From assembly GCA_963807235.1 (NCBI GenBank), contig CAWEBF010000006.1, positions 186,001 through 250,000 on the forward strand: 64,000 nucleotides of DNA, read 5' to 3'. The notes under the pieces were generated by a model. It worked only from the letters and a program-made list of their open reading frames with translations, had not been told where the DNA came from and did no database searches. The translations under genes were made by a program, and so were the position numbers. This document shows positions 47,523-59,290 of this stretch, one piece after another; the first letter of the stretch is position 1, and every line of letters starts with the position of its first letter. Source of the stretch: CAWEBF01 sp963807235. GTDB taxonomy: Bacteria; Acidobacteriota; Vicinamibacteria; Vicinamibacterales; UBA2999.

Positions 47523-49599
47523 TCAGCGGGTCACGCCGATTGTCGTCAGCCTGCTAGGCGTACTGCTGGGCGGCTGTTCAAACGCGGCGTCGCCCGATGT
47601 CCGCCAGGACGCGCGCGTCGAGGAGCGCAGCGAAGAGGCCTCGCCGCTCCCCGGGCTGCATAACGACGCCGGCGTCTTCGCGCTGGACCCGACCTACAGC
47701 ATCCTGCCCGACGGCTCGGTGACGGAGCTGCGGAACCGCGACCTGGGGCCGTTGCGCACCCGCAACGGATACTTCGACGCCGAGCGTCGCACGATCCGGC
47801 TATTCGGCGCACAGAACCAGGAAGTAGCGGTGCAGCTGGTCGTGCCGGTTCAGGGTCAGCGGTTCTCAGCCCGAGCGGAGGGCCTCGAGGTCGTTCCTGA
47901 GGACCGGGTCGCGTTCAGCGCGATCGCCTGGAGCCGAGTCGCTGCGAAGAATTTTCTGCCCGACGTGATCGTGCCGTTGGACGGCTCGGTTGCGGGCCTG
48001 CGCACCTTCGATATCCCACTCAAGGTGGCCGGGCTGCCCGACGCTGGCAATCGTCAGGGCCTGCTGCTGATGGAGGTGTGGATTCCGAAGACCGCTGGCC
48101 CAGGCCTCCATCGCGGCACGGTCAGCGTGCTCCAGGATGGAAAGGAGATCGCCCGGCTTGGCGTCGATCTCACTGTGTTGCCGCTGCAGCTGCCGGATCG
48201 GCCGACCTTCCGGATGGATTACCTCAGTTACGGGAGCCCGCTGCGCGCCTTGGGGCTCGACTCCGTCCTTGGGGACGGCGGGTCCGCGGACTTGCAGACC
48301 ACGCCCGACGCCATCGCCGTCGAACAGCGGGCCTTCGGCCTGGCGCTCGACAACCGCGGATTCCTGAACGTCCTGCCGTATGCGTCTCAGCGCGGCACGC
48401 CGTCCTATGCATATCCGGTCCACGGCGTCGGCCGCGACGCCCGAATCGTCTCGTTCGACGGCTTCGACCGGCGCTTCGGTCCGCTGCTGGACGGCCAGGT
48501 CGGCAAGTACCGCACGCCGCCCCCGCTCTTCACGCTGCCATTCAACTTGAACTACCCGCACCGGATGCAGAGCGAGCCCGCGCGGCAGTTCGGGTGGGAC
48601 GGGTTCAAGACCACGATCCCCGACGGCCCTGGACGTGAGCCGCGGCTCGCGGAAGTCGAGGACACCTGGCGCGCGATCGGCCAGCAGACACTCGCGCACA
48701 TGGCGGAGAAGGGGTGGACGCGCACGGCGTTCGAGGTCTTCAACAACCAGAAGGCCAGGGCGAACAACCGGAGCCCATGGAGTCTCGACGAGCCCGTGGA
48801 AGAGTCCGACTACCGCGCCCTCAAGTATCTCTTCACCCTCGCGCGCTGGGCGTTCGAAGGCGCCGCCGCGCGTGGCATCACGATCGTGACCCGCGTGGAC
48901 ATCGGGCACTGGGAATGCGACGCCCTGCGCACGCCCGAGGGCACAGCCACGGGCTGTTACAAGTCCAAGGATTTCGGCTCGGCGAACGCGCGCGCGCTGC
49001 TGCAACCGGTCGTGGACCGCTGGGTGGTGGGTCACGTGCACGTCCACGGCGCGCAGCACCTGGTGAGCCGCTACAACACCGGGCCGGTGATGTTCGACGA
49101 GTACACCGGATCAGGTGTCAGCGCGACGCACGGCGGGGAGTTCTCCGGACTGGCCTGGAACGCGCACCGGCTGGGGGTGGAGGGCCGCATGCTCTACCAC
49201 GCTGGCTACCTTGATCCGGCGAACGTCAGCGGCGATGGCACGTTCTATAGCGGCGGCGGCCTGGGGTTCAGCGGCATTCTGGCCAGCCGTCGCGTCAAGC
49301 TGTGGCGCGATGCCGTCAATGATTACGACCTCATCGCCCTGGCTCGGAAAGCCGACGCGGCGGCGACGACCGCGCTGCTGGAGAAGGTGACCCGGCCTGG
49401 TCTCTCCAGCGACCCCAGCTACCGCGCCAGGTCGAGGACGGTCGAAACCTACGTGACCAACAACGTGGAGGACTTGCTGCGGGCCAGGCGGCTGGCCGCG
49501 GCCATCGCAGCGGGGGAGAAGCCGCCCACGACGCTGGAAGGTTTCAGCCCGCGCTACGCGCCGGCCGGCTCCGCCGACACCATCGCCGGCTTCGACTGA
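47512..49599 (+). CDS. Glycoside hydrolase family 123/DUF4091-like lipoprotein
   Basis: A 695-residue protein. A TTG at 47512 is the only start before the hydrophobic segment VVSLLGVLLGGC, which looks like a lipobox (LLGGC), so it is probably surface- or periplasm-anchored. The first 200 residues are beta-rich (NQEVAVQLVVPVQGQRFSAR, GLLLMEVWIPKTAGPGLHRG). The middle part resembles a glycosidase barrel (FRMDYLSYGSP, FEVFNNQKARANNRSPW, VTRVDIGHWECDAL). The end (GGGLGFSGILASRRVKLWRD then AVNDYDLIALARK) matches DUF4091-type domains of GH123-like enzymes. Catalytic residues cannot be fixed by eye. Overlap with the DUF1207 gene indicates coupling. Confidence 0.72.
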   Translation: MGCDQRVTPIVVSLLGVLLGGCSNAASPDVRQDARVEERSEEASPLPGLHNDAGVFALDPTYSILPDGSVTELRNRDLGPLRTRNGYFDAERRTIRLFGAQNQEVAVQLVVPVQGQRFSARAEGLEVVPEDRVAFSAIAWSRVAAKNFLPDVIVPLDGSVAGLRTFDIPLKVAGLPDAGNRQGLLLMEVWIPKTAGPGLHRGTVSVLQDGKEIARLGVDLTVLPLQLPDRPTFRMDYLSYGSPLRALGLDSVLGDGGSADLQTTPDAIAVEQRAFGLALDNRGFLNVLPYASQRGTPSYAYPVHGVGRDARIVSFDGFDRRFGPLLDGQVGKYRTPPPLFTLPFNLNYPHRMQSEPARQFGWDGFKTTIPDGPGREPRLAEVEDTWRAIGQQTLAHMAEKGWTRTAFEVFNNQKARANNRSPWSLDEPVEESDYRALKYLFTLARWAFEGAAARGITIVTRVDIGHWECDALRTPEGTATGCYKSKDFGSANARALLQPVVDRWVVGHVHVHGAQHLVSRYNTGPVMFDEYTGSGVSATHGGEFSGLAWNAHRLGVEGRMLYHAGYLDPANVSGDGTFYSGGGLGFSGILASRRVKLWRDAVNDYDLIALARKADAAATTALLEKVTRPGLSSDPSYRARSRTVETYVTNNVEDLLRARRLAAAIAAGEKPPTTLEGFSPRYAPAGSADTIAGFD

Positions 49600-49621
49600 G
49601 CCGTCCTGTCTATCCTCGCGA

Positions 49622-52304
49622 TCAGCGGCCTGTTACCTCGCGTCGCTCGACAAAGTCCCTCGCGCACGCGCGCGCTTCCTCACGGACGGCCGCATAGCCC
49701 GGCGCCGAGCGGAGATTCGCGAAGTAAGGGTCGGACTCAATCGCCGGATAGCCGCAGTATTTCCCCCGGATAGCGGCGCTTAGCACCGTCAGCGCGCGGT
49801 CGGTCTGTTTGCAGTAGGCCAGGTGGCCCGCCGCGAAGAAGTTCATCTCGGGATCGTCCGAGGGCTTCACCGCGGCGGCCAGCGCGTCGATTTCGGAAGG
49901 CGGACGATGCGCCGCGCACGCCAACAGCAGATCGTAGCTGTTCCATTGCGGCATGTTGGGCGAGCCCAGCGCGACCGCCTGGTCCTCTTTCCCGTCGCGG
50001 ACAAGCATGAGAATCGTCAGCGCCTTCGCGAAGTCGGAGCCGTGATCCAGATCCGTATATTTCTTCGCCTTCGCGTAGTCGCCGAGCAGGACGAACACGA
50101 ATGCGCACGATCGGAGACCAGAGGTTTGAGTCCGGGGATCGAGCAGGAACGCCGTGTCGCACTCCATCGCCGACTCGTCGAGCCGGCCGGCATACCGCAG
50201 CACGTAGCTGAGCACGAAGTGCGCATCGATGCTGTCCGGGCGGCGGCGCACCAGTTCGACCGCCTGCCGGTGCGCCTGGACCAGATCTCCTCGCTCGGTT
50301 CGACCCAGGACCAACCCGGCCGAGGCCGCGACGTAGTCGGGGTCGAGCCGGGCGGCTCGTGCCATGGCGTCCTCGTAGCGGTCCATGGCTTTTCGATCGC
50401 CTGACCCGTAGCGGCTCTCGACGTAGTAGCGGCGCGCCAAGGCTACCCACGCCGGCGGATAGGAAGGATCGAGAGCGACCGACCGCTCCAGTGCCAGGAT
50501 CGCAGGACTGTTGTTGGCCGGATCCAGGGTCAAGGCCGCGGTGCGGAGAAACAGTCCGTACGCCTCTTCGTCGGTCGGCGGTGCCGATGCGGTCGATGCC
50601 GGCCATCCGAGGGCGTCAGCAAGTCCACCCCGTACGCGCAGCCCGATCTGCGTCTGGGTGGCAATCAGGTTGCCGGCCGGCGCGTCGAGCGTGTCGCGCC
50701 ACAACGACCGATTGCTCTCGACGTCGATCGCCTCGAGCGTGATCCTCAACACGTCACCGGCGCGAAGGAAGTGCCCGGTCACGACGGTCCCGGCACTCAT
50801 CTCGCGCCCGGCCTGCTGGTGATCGACGGTCGGTTCTCCGTATCGGCTGGTCGTCGCAAAAGGCCGGACGGAGACGGAGCGGATGTGGCTGAGGATCGTC
50901 GCGATCTCGTCCGGTAGTGCCAGACGAAGAAAGTCGAGATCCGTGTCGGCACTCGCGTTCTGGAAGGGCAGCACGGCAACCGTTCGCCAGGTCTGCTGCT
51001 CCGACGCCGCGATGGGCGCCGCCGGCACGGCTGCAAGTCTGAGTGCGGCCCACGACGACAGGGCAGCGCCGATCAGCACGGCCGCGGCGAACGCGAGCGG
51101 CACGCGACGGCGAATGGCGTAGCTTCGCAGCGAATACCACAACGCATCGGGACGTGCTTCGAGGCGCTCGGCGTTCAGGAAATGGTCGATGTCGCGAATG
51201 AGCCCATCGACGGCCTGATACCGGTGGGAAGGGTCGTGGTGCATCGCCGTCAGGCACAGCAGATCGAGATCGGCCCAGGCCGCTCGACCGACCGTCGTCG
51301 TGGATGCGGTCGTCGATCCACTCCCCGCTACGGCACGAGCGGCTGCCGACGGCCTGTGGTGGCGACTGTGCGGCGCCCTCGCCGGACGCCTCGGTGTTCC
51401 CGGCTGCCGAACGGTCGAACGGCAGACGGCCGGTGAGCAACTGATACAGCACGACCCCCAATGAATAGACGTCGCTGCGAGCGTCGGCGGGTTCCCCGCG
51501 AAGCTGTTCGGGAGACGCGTAGGCCGGCGTCATCAGGCGGAGGCCCGTGCGGGTCACCTCGGCCCGCCGATCGGCGTCCTCGATCTGCTTGGCGATACCG
51601 AAATCGAGCAGGCGGACGCTGCGATCCGCCTTCACCAGGATGTTCGACGGCTTCAGGTCGCGATGAACGACGCCGTGACTGTGCGCGTAACCAGCCGCTT
51701 CGCACACCGAGCGGAACAGCCGCAGACGATCCTCGATTGAGCACTGATGCCGGTCGCAAAAGTCCACCAGCGGCCAACCCTCGACGTATTCCATGACGAA
51801 CCAGGGCGTGCCGTCGTCAAGGTGTCCCGCGTCGTAGAGACGCGCGATCGAGGGGTGGTTGAGCTTTGCGAGCGTGCGCTGTTCGGTCGCGAATCGCTCG
51901 CGGCGCGCCGGCGAGAGCGCGGCATCCCGCAGAAACTTGATCGCGACCTGGTTCCGCAGATCGTCGCGCTCGGCCAGGTGGACGACGCCGCTGCCGCCCT
52001 CCCCAAGGAGCCGCACGATGCGATACGGCCCGAAGCGCTTCGAAGCCAGTCCCGGCAACGTCAGGTGGAGAGCCTGGGCCGCCGTCTGCGCTCGATCGAG
52101 ATCCAGTACCGATTGTGAGGCGGCGTCCTCATGGAGCATCGCCATGACGTCGTCGCGGAGTGCCTCGTCACCGCCGCATTCCGCACGCAGGAATTCGGCT
52201 CGCTCGGTCGCGCCCAGATCGGCTGCGGCGTGAAAGAGCGACTGCATCCGCTCCCACCGCGACGGATCGAGCGGGCGTGGCTGGAAGGGTCCGTCGGCAG
52301 CCAT
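49622..52304 (-). CDS. Ser/Thr protein kinase with TolB-like and TPR modules (frameshifted)
   Basis: About 893 residues. The kinase domain (residues 90-350) has the P-loop LLGEGGSGVVHLAE, the catalytic Lys in VAIKFL, HRDLKPSNIL, DFGIAK and YASPEQLRGE. A transmembrane helix (LAFAAAVLIGAALSSWAALR) follows, then a TolB/FlgO-like domain (TVAVLPFQNASADTDLDFLR) and TPR-like repeats (ALERSVALDPSYPPAWVALA). One base change near 51300 shifts the frame between HRYQAVDGLIRDIDHFL and the kinase tail (51244 versus 50754 frames). Its ATG directly follows the stop of the sigma factor gene, with zero bases between. This kinase-TPR layout beside an ECF factor is typical of acidobacteria and planctomycetes. 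Confidence 0.93.
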
Positions 52305-52881
52305 TCAGCGCGCCCGGCGAACCTCTGACGCCAGCCACGCCTTCGCGGCGCGCCAGTCGCGCAAGACGGTCGCCTCCGATACCTCCAGCAGCTCGGCGGT
52401 CTGAGGCACATCGAAGCCGCCGAAGTAGCGGGCCTCGACAACCTGCGCCTGCCGCGGACTGACGTGTGACAGCTCCTCGAGCGCCGCGTCCAGCGCGAGC
52501 AGCTCGCGGTCGGTGACGGCCGACTGATGCACCGACTCGTCGAAAGTGACGCTCACCGCGTCGCTACCCCCGCGCTTGGCGGCGTGGCGCCGCCGGGCCG
52601 ACTCGATCAGCAGCTGCCGCATGGCGCGCGCGGCAATCCGCTTGAAGTGCAGCGGCGACGTGGCCTGGAACCGATGGGAATGCGCCAGCTTCAGCCAGAC
52701 CTGGTTGACGAGCGCCGTGGGGTTCAGCGTGGCATCGCTCCCGCCGCGCCGGATCGTGGCCGCCAGCCGGCGCAGCTCCTCGTAGGTCAGGCTGAACAGG
52801 TGATCGAGCTCCCGCCGCGATTCCAGGTTCGACCCCGTCCGCCGCCGGATCGAGCTTTTTCGAGAAATCGACGGGCGGCAT
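52305..52881 (-). CDS. ECF sigma factor paired with the kinase (5' end frameshifted)
   Basis: The well-supported part (52305-52790) has region 2 (LFSLTYEELRRLAATIRRGG, LNPTALVNQVWLKLAHSHRF) and region 4 (SPRQAQVVEARYFGGFDVPQ, VSEATVLRDWRAAKAWLASE), as in ECF factors of the type fused or linked to Ser/Thr kinases. The frame has no start codon upstream of an internal ATG at 52622, which would drop region 2. An ATG at 52881 (MPPVDFSKK) is one frame away, next to an A-run of five, so one base is probably miscalled there. Its stop TGA is immediately followed by the kinase ATG, so the two form an operon, and the kinase probably acts on this sigma factor or its output. Confidence 0.82.
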
Positions 52882-53002
52882 GACGGTTTTTCCTGAACTC
52901 CTGCGCATTGCGGGGTAGCGGCGAATTCGCCCCGGCGGCGACGGGAATCATGGCACGAAAGCCGTTGGTTCCCCGCCCGCCTTCGCCGCGGAGGGACGAC
53001 AG

Positions 53003-53356
53003 ATGTATACGGGAAACCCGTTCGTGTTGCTCGACAAACAAACCGTCACGGGCGTTCTGAAAGCCACCGGCTCACGGGATCTGGACGTGCTGGCGTCGGC
53101 CAGGGCCACACTCGAAGGCACGCCCAAGTTCCACAAGCTGCTGGGGCTCGCCTTGATGATCCTCGGGGGGTTCATGACGCTGACGATCATCGGCGCCGTG
53201 GTCGGCATCCCGAGCGTCCTCGCCGGATGGTGGCTGCGCCGACGCGCAGTGGCCAACCTGGCCACCATCGATGCCGCCTTCATCGACTACACTAGCCCGG
53301 TGCGGAGCGACGAACGCGGCGCGGTGGGCGGCGTGACGGCGTCGGTTCGGGCCTAG
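53003..53356 (+). CDS. Small membrane protein of unknown function
   Basis: A 117-residue protein with a polar N terminus and two neighbouring hydrophobic segments (LLGLALMILGGFMTLTIIG and VGIPSVLAGWWLRRRAV) that form a probable hairpin in the inner membrane. A short C-terminal tail contains AAFIDYT. No domain is recognised. It ends three bases before the next gene on the same strand, so they are probably an operon. The start ATG at 53003 follows GGAGGGACGACAG, a usable ribosome-binding site. Confidence 0.68.
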   Translation: MYTGNPFVLLDKQTVTGVLKATGSRDLDVLASARATLEGTPKFHKLLGLALMILGGFMTLTIIGAVVGIPSVLAGWWLRRRAVANLATIDAAFIDYTSPVRSDERGAVGGVTASVRA

Positions 53357-53359
53357 GCC

Positions 53360-54267
53360 ATGACGCGAATACTGATCTGGGTCCTCGCGACGATTGCCGT
53401 CATCGGCGCAGGCGCGCCAGCGCCCGCTGCAGCGCAAAACCTGCCGAATCAGTTCGTCTGCCCACGAGAGACTGGCGAATCCAACGCCGACTGGAAGTAC
53501 CGCTGCGATCAGGAAGAGTGGAGCGCGGCGCAGCGCAGGGGCGAGGACCTGGCGCGCCAATCCCAGGACGTTGCCCGGCAGCGGGCCGTGCTGGAAAAGC
53601 AGCCGGCGCTGCCGGCGGCGCGCAACCGGATTCTCGGGCGGTGGGCGATGCCGGCAGCACCGCGCGCCGCGGCGAATGATCCGTTCGCGGGCCTGGCGAA
53701 CATGTTGACGAACGGGGCGTGTGGGGTCCTGTTTGGTAACGGGGCCGTGGAGTTCCGCGCGGATCGATGGGTGCTTCACGACGCGGACGGGGCGACCGAC
53801 CTGGGCCCGGCGAGCTATCGCGAAGGCAAGGACGGCATCATCTACATCCTGCCGCAGAAAAGCATCGTCCAGCTGCTCGGGTTGAAGATCGATACGCCAG
53901 GCAGGTTGTCGGTGATCGGCGGAGCGACGCCCTGCTCGATGCTGCGAGTCAACGGGCGACCACCGCCCGAGGCGCGCCGGCGCCAGCACCGGCCGGTCCG
54001 GTGACGCCGCCAGCGGGACCGTCACGGTTGATGATGGTCGACGATGGCTTCGGGTATGTGTGCAAGAACTACCAGTTTGCGGTTCTCCGGTGTGCCGACA
54101 GCTCGGACAATGCGGTGTGCGCGTACGTCTCTCTCGGGGAGCCGTTGCGCGCGACCGGATCGATATCGGCGAACGACTTGCGCTCATCACTGACGAGCCA
54201 GTCGCGCGTGTGCAAGATGCAGCGAGTGGCCGTGGACAGCAGGGGCAATGTCAATCTCGTGGAGTAG
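53360..54267 (+). CDS. Secreted protein of unknown function (frameshifted)
   Basis: About 302 residues with a signal peptide (IWVLATIAVIGAGAPAPAAA). The mature part has a Cys-rich N-terminal region (FVCPRETG, WKYRCDQEE), a central segment NGACGVLFGNGAVEF, and DGIIYILPQKSIVQLLGLKI. A frame change near 53955 leads to a Pro-rich linker (APAPAPAGPVTPPAGP) and a Cys-containing tail (GYVCKNYQFAVLRCADSS, AVCAYVSLGEPLRAT, SRVCKMQRVAV). The even number of Cys suggests disulfides. I know no family. It follows the small membrane-protein gene at a 3-base distance. Confidence 0.65.
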
Positions 54268-54296
54268 GGAAAGGACGGTGTGCACGATGGGCACGC

Positions 54297-54719
54297 TCAC
54301 CGGACTCGACTCGGCGGGTCGACCGGAGTCGGCAGCTCATACCAGATTTCCACCTCGTAACCGTCGGGATCGCTGAAGAACACATACGGTTCGCCGGGCA
54401 CGAATTCTCCGTGGTCGCGAATCGTGCCACCGGCGGCCCGGATGGCGGCCAGCGCCTGAACGATGTCAGCTGCGCGGCGCAGCCGGAACCCAAAGTGGAC
54501 AACGCCGCCGGCCCTGCCGGCCTTGCGCGGCTTGCGCTCGAAGACGAGCACGTCCCGGCTGCCCGGCGTCTGTGCCTGGACGAAGTCGTCTTGTTGGTAG
54601 ACAGCGACGACGCCGAGCACGGCTTGGTAGAAGCGCAGGGAACGCTGCGGATCGCGGACGGCGAGCGCAACGTGCGTGAGGCCGTGGGTCTTGACGGGTC
54701 GGCTGCGTCTCGCTGTCAA
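54297..54719 (-). CDS. VOC-family (glyoxalase/bleomycin-resistance-like) protein
   Basis: A 140-residue vicinal-oxygen-chelate domain: THVALAVRDPQRSLRFYQAV, then VVHFGFRLRRAADIVQALAA, then PYVFFSDPDGYEVEIWYEL, with metal-ligand candidates His (THVAL), His (VVHFGF) and Glu (VEIWYE). It starts at TTG (54719), which overlaps the stop of the GNAT gene on the same strand, so it is coupled to it. The apparent 306-residue GNAT-VOC fusion disappears when one inserted base at 54743 is removed. The substrate is unknown; such proteins often detoxify or modify small molecules. Confidence 0.85.
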   Translation of the reverse strand: MTARRSRPVKTHGLTHVALAVRDPQRSLRFYQAVLGVVAVYQQDDFVQAQTPGSRDVLVFERKPRKAGRAGGVVHFGFRLRRAADIVQALAAIRAAGGTIRDHGEFVPGEPYVFFSDPDGYEVEIWYELPTPVDPPSRVR

Positions 54720-55217
54720 AGCAAATACTCGTAGTAGACCAACGGGTACTCTTCGATAGACCTTACGCCCCACTTCGGTGAAGCCGCATGTTTCGTAAAA
54801 CGGCCCGCCGCCCGATGGCCCATCGTACGCGTCCAAACGGATCGCCTCGACAGGCCATTCCCGCGCCACAGACTTCGCACGCTCAATGAGTTGACGCCCG
54901 ATCCCTGATCGTTGGAGCCGCGGTTCCACGTCGACGTCGTGAAGATACACTGCGCTCGCGACAGGCGTGAAATACTGCAGGTCGATGGCCCAGGGCTTCC
55001 TGGTCTCCATCCTCAGCGTGCCGACAATCCGCCCGTCCAGCCTGCCGATGAGAACCCGCGACGACTTCAGGGCTCGCGCGACGCTCTTCTCGCTTATCGT
55101 CGTGCTCCAACGGTCGTTGCCGAAGCGCTGAGCCTGATCAGCATCCACCGCAAGCCGAAGCGTCAAAAGCTCAGAAAGGTTCACATCGGTTGCGAATTCA
55201 ACGGTCAGCGGCACCAT
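54716..55217 (-). CDS. GNAT-family N-acetyltransferase (one extra base)
   Basis: About 166 residues. The acetyl-CoA-binding motif A is DVDVEPRLQRSGIGRQLIER (Q/RxxGxG), and the rest of the fold includes RIVGTLRMETRKPWAIDLQY and PFYETCGFTEVGRKVYRRVP. Near its 3' end the sequence has an extra C (54743, plus strand). Without it, VPLVYYEYLL is followed by a stop at 54716-54718, the usual end of a GNAT of this type; with it, the frame runs into the VOC gene. It is translationally coupled to the VOC gene by TTGA overlap. The acetylated substrate is unknown. Confidence 0.88.
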
Positions 55218-55337
55218 GAGCCATCACATTATCGCGGACCGTCTTTTCGACTGAGCACGTCTGCGAACATCTCAACGAGGTCGGGATCGCGCCAGCCTCG
55301 CGCCGCCTGACCTCGAAGGTTGTGCAGCTGCCCGTGG

Positions 55338-55717
55338 CTACTTCTTTGGCGCCAGCTGCGGGATGGTCGCCACCGGCGCCGGCGGAGGAATCGACCGCAG
55401 CCAGGCGTAGATGTCCGCGAGCTCCTGGTCGGGCAGCACCTTGACGGTGTAAGGAATCATTTCCTCGGTGGGCCTGCGAACGTAGCGCGAGAACGCCGGC
55501 CACGGCGACACACGGCCGGCCAGGCGAGGGCCGGCGGCTCCACCCCTTGGGCCTCGCGGCCGTGGCACTGCCAACAGGCCCGCTCGACGAAGAGAGTCTT
55601 GCCCTTTTCCGCGTTGCCGGTCGGCGCCGCAGGCACTGGCTGCTGCGCAAAGGCCGACGAACCGCCGGCGGCCACACCCGCCGCAATGATGAGCCGTGCG
55701 ACCACTTGCATGAACAT
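55338..55717 (-). CDS. Exported c-type cytochrome next to the ThDP enzyme (frameshifted)
   Basis: About 125 residues with a signal peptide (ARLIIAAGVAAGGSSAFAQ), one CWQCH heme motif near residue 49, and a C-terminal cytochrome c tail that in the second frame reads YVRRPTEEMIPYTVKVLPDQ and ELADIYAWLRSIP. The Met in EEMIPY is the likely axial ligand. One base near 55525 shifts the frame. It starts 22 bases after the stop of the Tat-exported thiamine-diphosphate enzyme, on the same strand, so it is likely the enzyme's electron acceptor. Confidence 0.85.
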
Positions 55718-55739
55718 TTGCCTCCCGCGCGCCGCCCGC

Positions 55740-57677
55740 TCAGCGCGGCTGGGTGATGGTGTCGAGCAGCGCCACTTCGCCTTTCTCGACGCGTTCCAGG
55801 GCTCGAAGGAGCGCCGGCCGCAGGTCCTTCGGATTCGAAATCGGCCCCTCGGCGTAGGCGCCCATGCTCCGCGCCATCTGCGCGAAGTCGATGTTCGGAT
55901 CGCTCAGCGTCGAGCCGGGCAGGCCGAGCGCCGCCAGCTCCATGCCGCGCTGCCGCCGGTTGGCCATGCGTTGAAGGTGCATGACCTCCTGGTGGTAGGC
56001 GCGGTTGTTTTGCATCACGAAGAGCATCGGGATCTTGTGGTGCGTGGCCGTCCACAGCGCGCTGTTCACGTAGAGCATGTCGCCGTCGGGCTGGAAGCGC
56101 ACGCAGAGCCGGCCGTGCTTCCTGTGGGCGAGCGCGGCGCCGATCGCAATCGACATCGAGCCGCCGATGCCGCCGCCATTCACCGCGCCCATCGTCCGGT
56201 AGAACTTGTCCACGCTCCACAGGCGATTGACCCCGCCGCCCACCGAGGCCCAGTCCTTGGTCCGCACGACGTCCCACACTTCCGCGGACAGGCGCTGGAG
56301 CGTGATCGGGCTCGCGTCCCAGCCGTAGGCTCGCCTCGACACGCGCGCGCTCGAGGGCCTGCGCCGATGCGGCGGCCAGCGCCTTGCCGCGCTCCTCGAT
56401 GGCGCGCCGCCGGTCCGCCGTGACGAGCCGCTTGCACGCCTCGATCAGGCTCGGGAGCGTCGCCTGCGGATCGGCCGCGATCGCGAGGCTCACCTCCTGG
56501 AAGCGTTCGACGTTCTGATAGTTGCCGCGCGTGCTCAGGTCGTAGGTCGTGATGCTGATGACCTTCGCCGTCGGCCTGACCAGCGGGGTGGACCCGCGCA
56601 CCTGCTGATCCAGATACCGGTTAAGGCGGCCGAAGAGGCCATCTTCGTTCAAGGCGAGGATGACGTCCGCCTCGCGCACGTTGCCGCCGCCGCTCAGCGG
56701 ATGCTGGTTGGGCATGGCGCGACCGCCGCCCTGCACCGGAGCCTGGAGCGTCTCGGCCAGTTCCACCAGCAGCCGCATGCCGTCCTCGTCGCGGGCGACG
56801 TTGCCGGCGAGGATGAGAGGGCTTTCCGCCGTCACCAGCAGTCTTCGCCGCTTCTGCGACGGCCGCGGGATCTCCTGTGGGCGCTGTCGTGAGCACCAGC
56901 TTCGGAATGCGCAGCTTCGATCGGTCGGCGATCGCGTTCTCCTGCAGCGACGCGTCCACCACCAGCATGACCGGGCCACGTGGCTCGGTCATCGCCAGCT
57001 TGTAGGCGCGCACCGCCGACTCGGCGAAGTGCTGCAGCGAGCCCGGCGTGTCGTCCCACTTCAGCATGTCGCGGACCATGTCCGCGGGATCCTGCATCGC
57101 GTGCGGGCCCCAGTCGAACGCCGGCCGCCGTGCTTCGCCGTCGAGGATGTTCGCGCAGAGGAGATACGTGGGCGTGCGGCCCGAGAACGCGCCGAAGATG
57201 CCCATCATGGCGTGCTGCAGGCCCGACGGCGCGAACGTGATCATCGCCATGGGCTTCCCGGCTACCGCGTAGTAGCCGTTGGCGATGTTCACGGCCGCCT
57301 GCTCGTGCGTGCACGTCAACCACTCCGGCGATTTGTTGCCGCCGTAGTTGATGAAGGATTCGTGGAGGCCGCGGAAGCTCGAGCCGGGGTTGGAGATGAT
57401 GTACTCGAAGTCCAGCGCCTTCAGCACGTCGACCATGAAGTCGGAGCCCGGGTCCGTGACCGTGAGTGGATTGCTTTCCTCGGTCAGTGGATCGGTCTCG
57501 GCGGCCAGACGCTGGGCCGCCTGCTCGGGTGAAGGCGGTGTTGGCGGCACGGGGTCTCGAGTGGCGCTGAGCCCCCGACGGCTGCGCGGCGGGGACCGTC
57601 AGTGCCGCGGCACCTGCCGCTCCAGCCCCTTTCAAGAACCCTCGCCTGTTCACTTTCGAGTTCGACGGTCTGGCCAC
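55740..57677 (-). CDS. Tat-exported thiamine-diphosphate-dependent enzyme (frameshifted)
   Basis: Acetolactate-synthase-like ThDP enzyme of about 645 residues. It begins with a twin-arginine signal (VNRRGFLKGAGAAGAAALTV), which is unusual for this superfamily. The N-terminal pyrimidine-binding domain has the catalytic Glu in CTHEQAAVNIANGYY. A middle transhydrogenase-like domain follows (SPLILAGNVARDEDGMRLLV). The C-terminal ThDP/Mg domain shows the GD...NN motif, starting PDGDMLYVNSALWTATHHK and ending FVMQNNRAYHQEV. Frame breaks lie near 57570, 56850 and 56330. The nearest gene downstream encodes a cytochrome c, so an oxidative 2-oxoacid decarboxylation in the periplasm is a reasonable guess, but the substrate and reaction are unknown. 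Confidence 0.87.
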
Positions 57678-57722
57678 GGCCTGCTCCCCTGGATAATTCC
57701 GATGCGACGGAGTGTATGCCCA

Positions 57723-59288
<1,566 letters not shown>

Positions 59289-59290
59289 GG

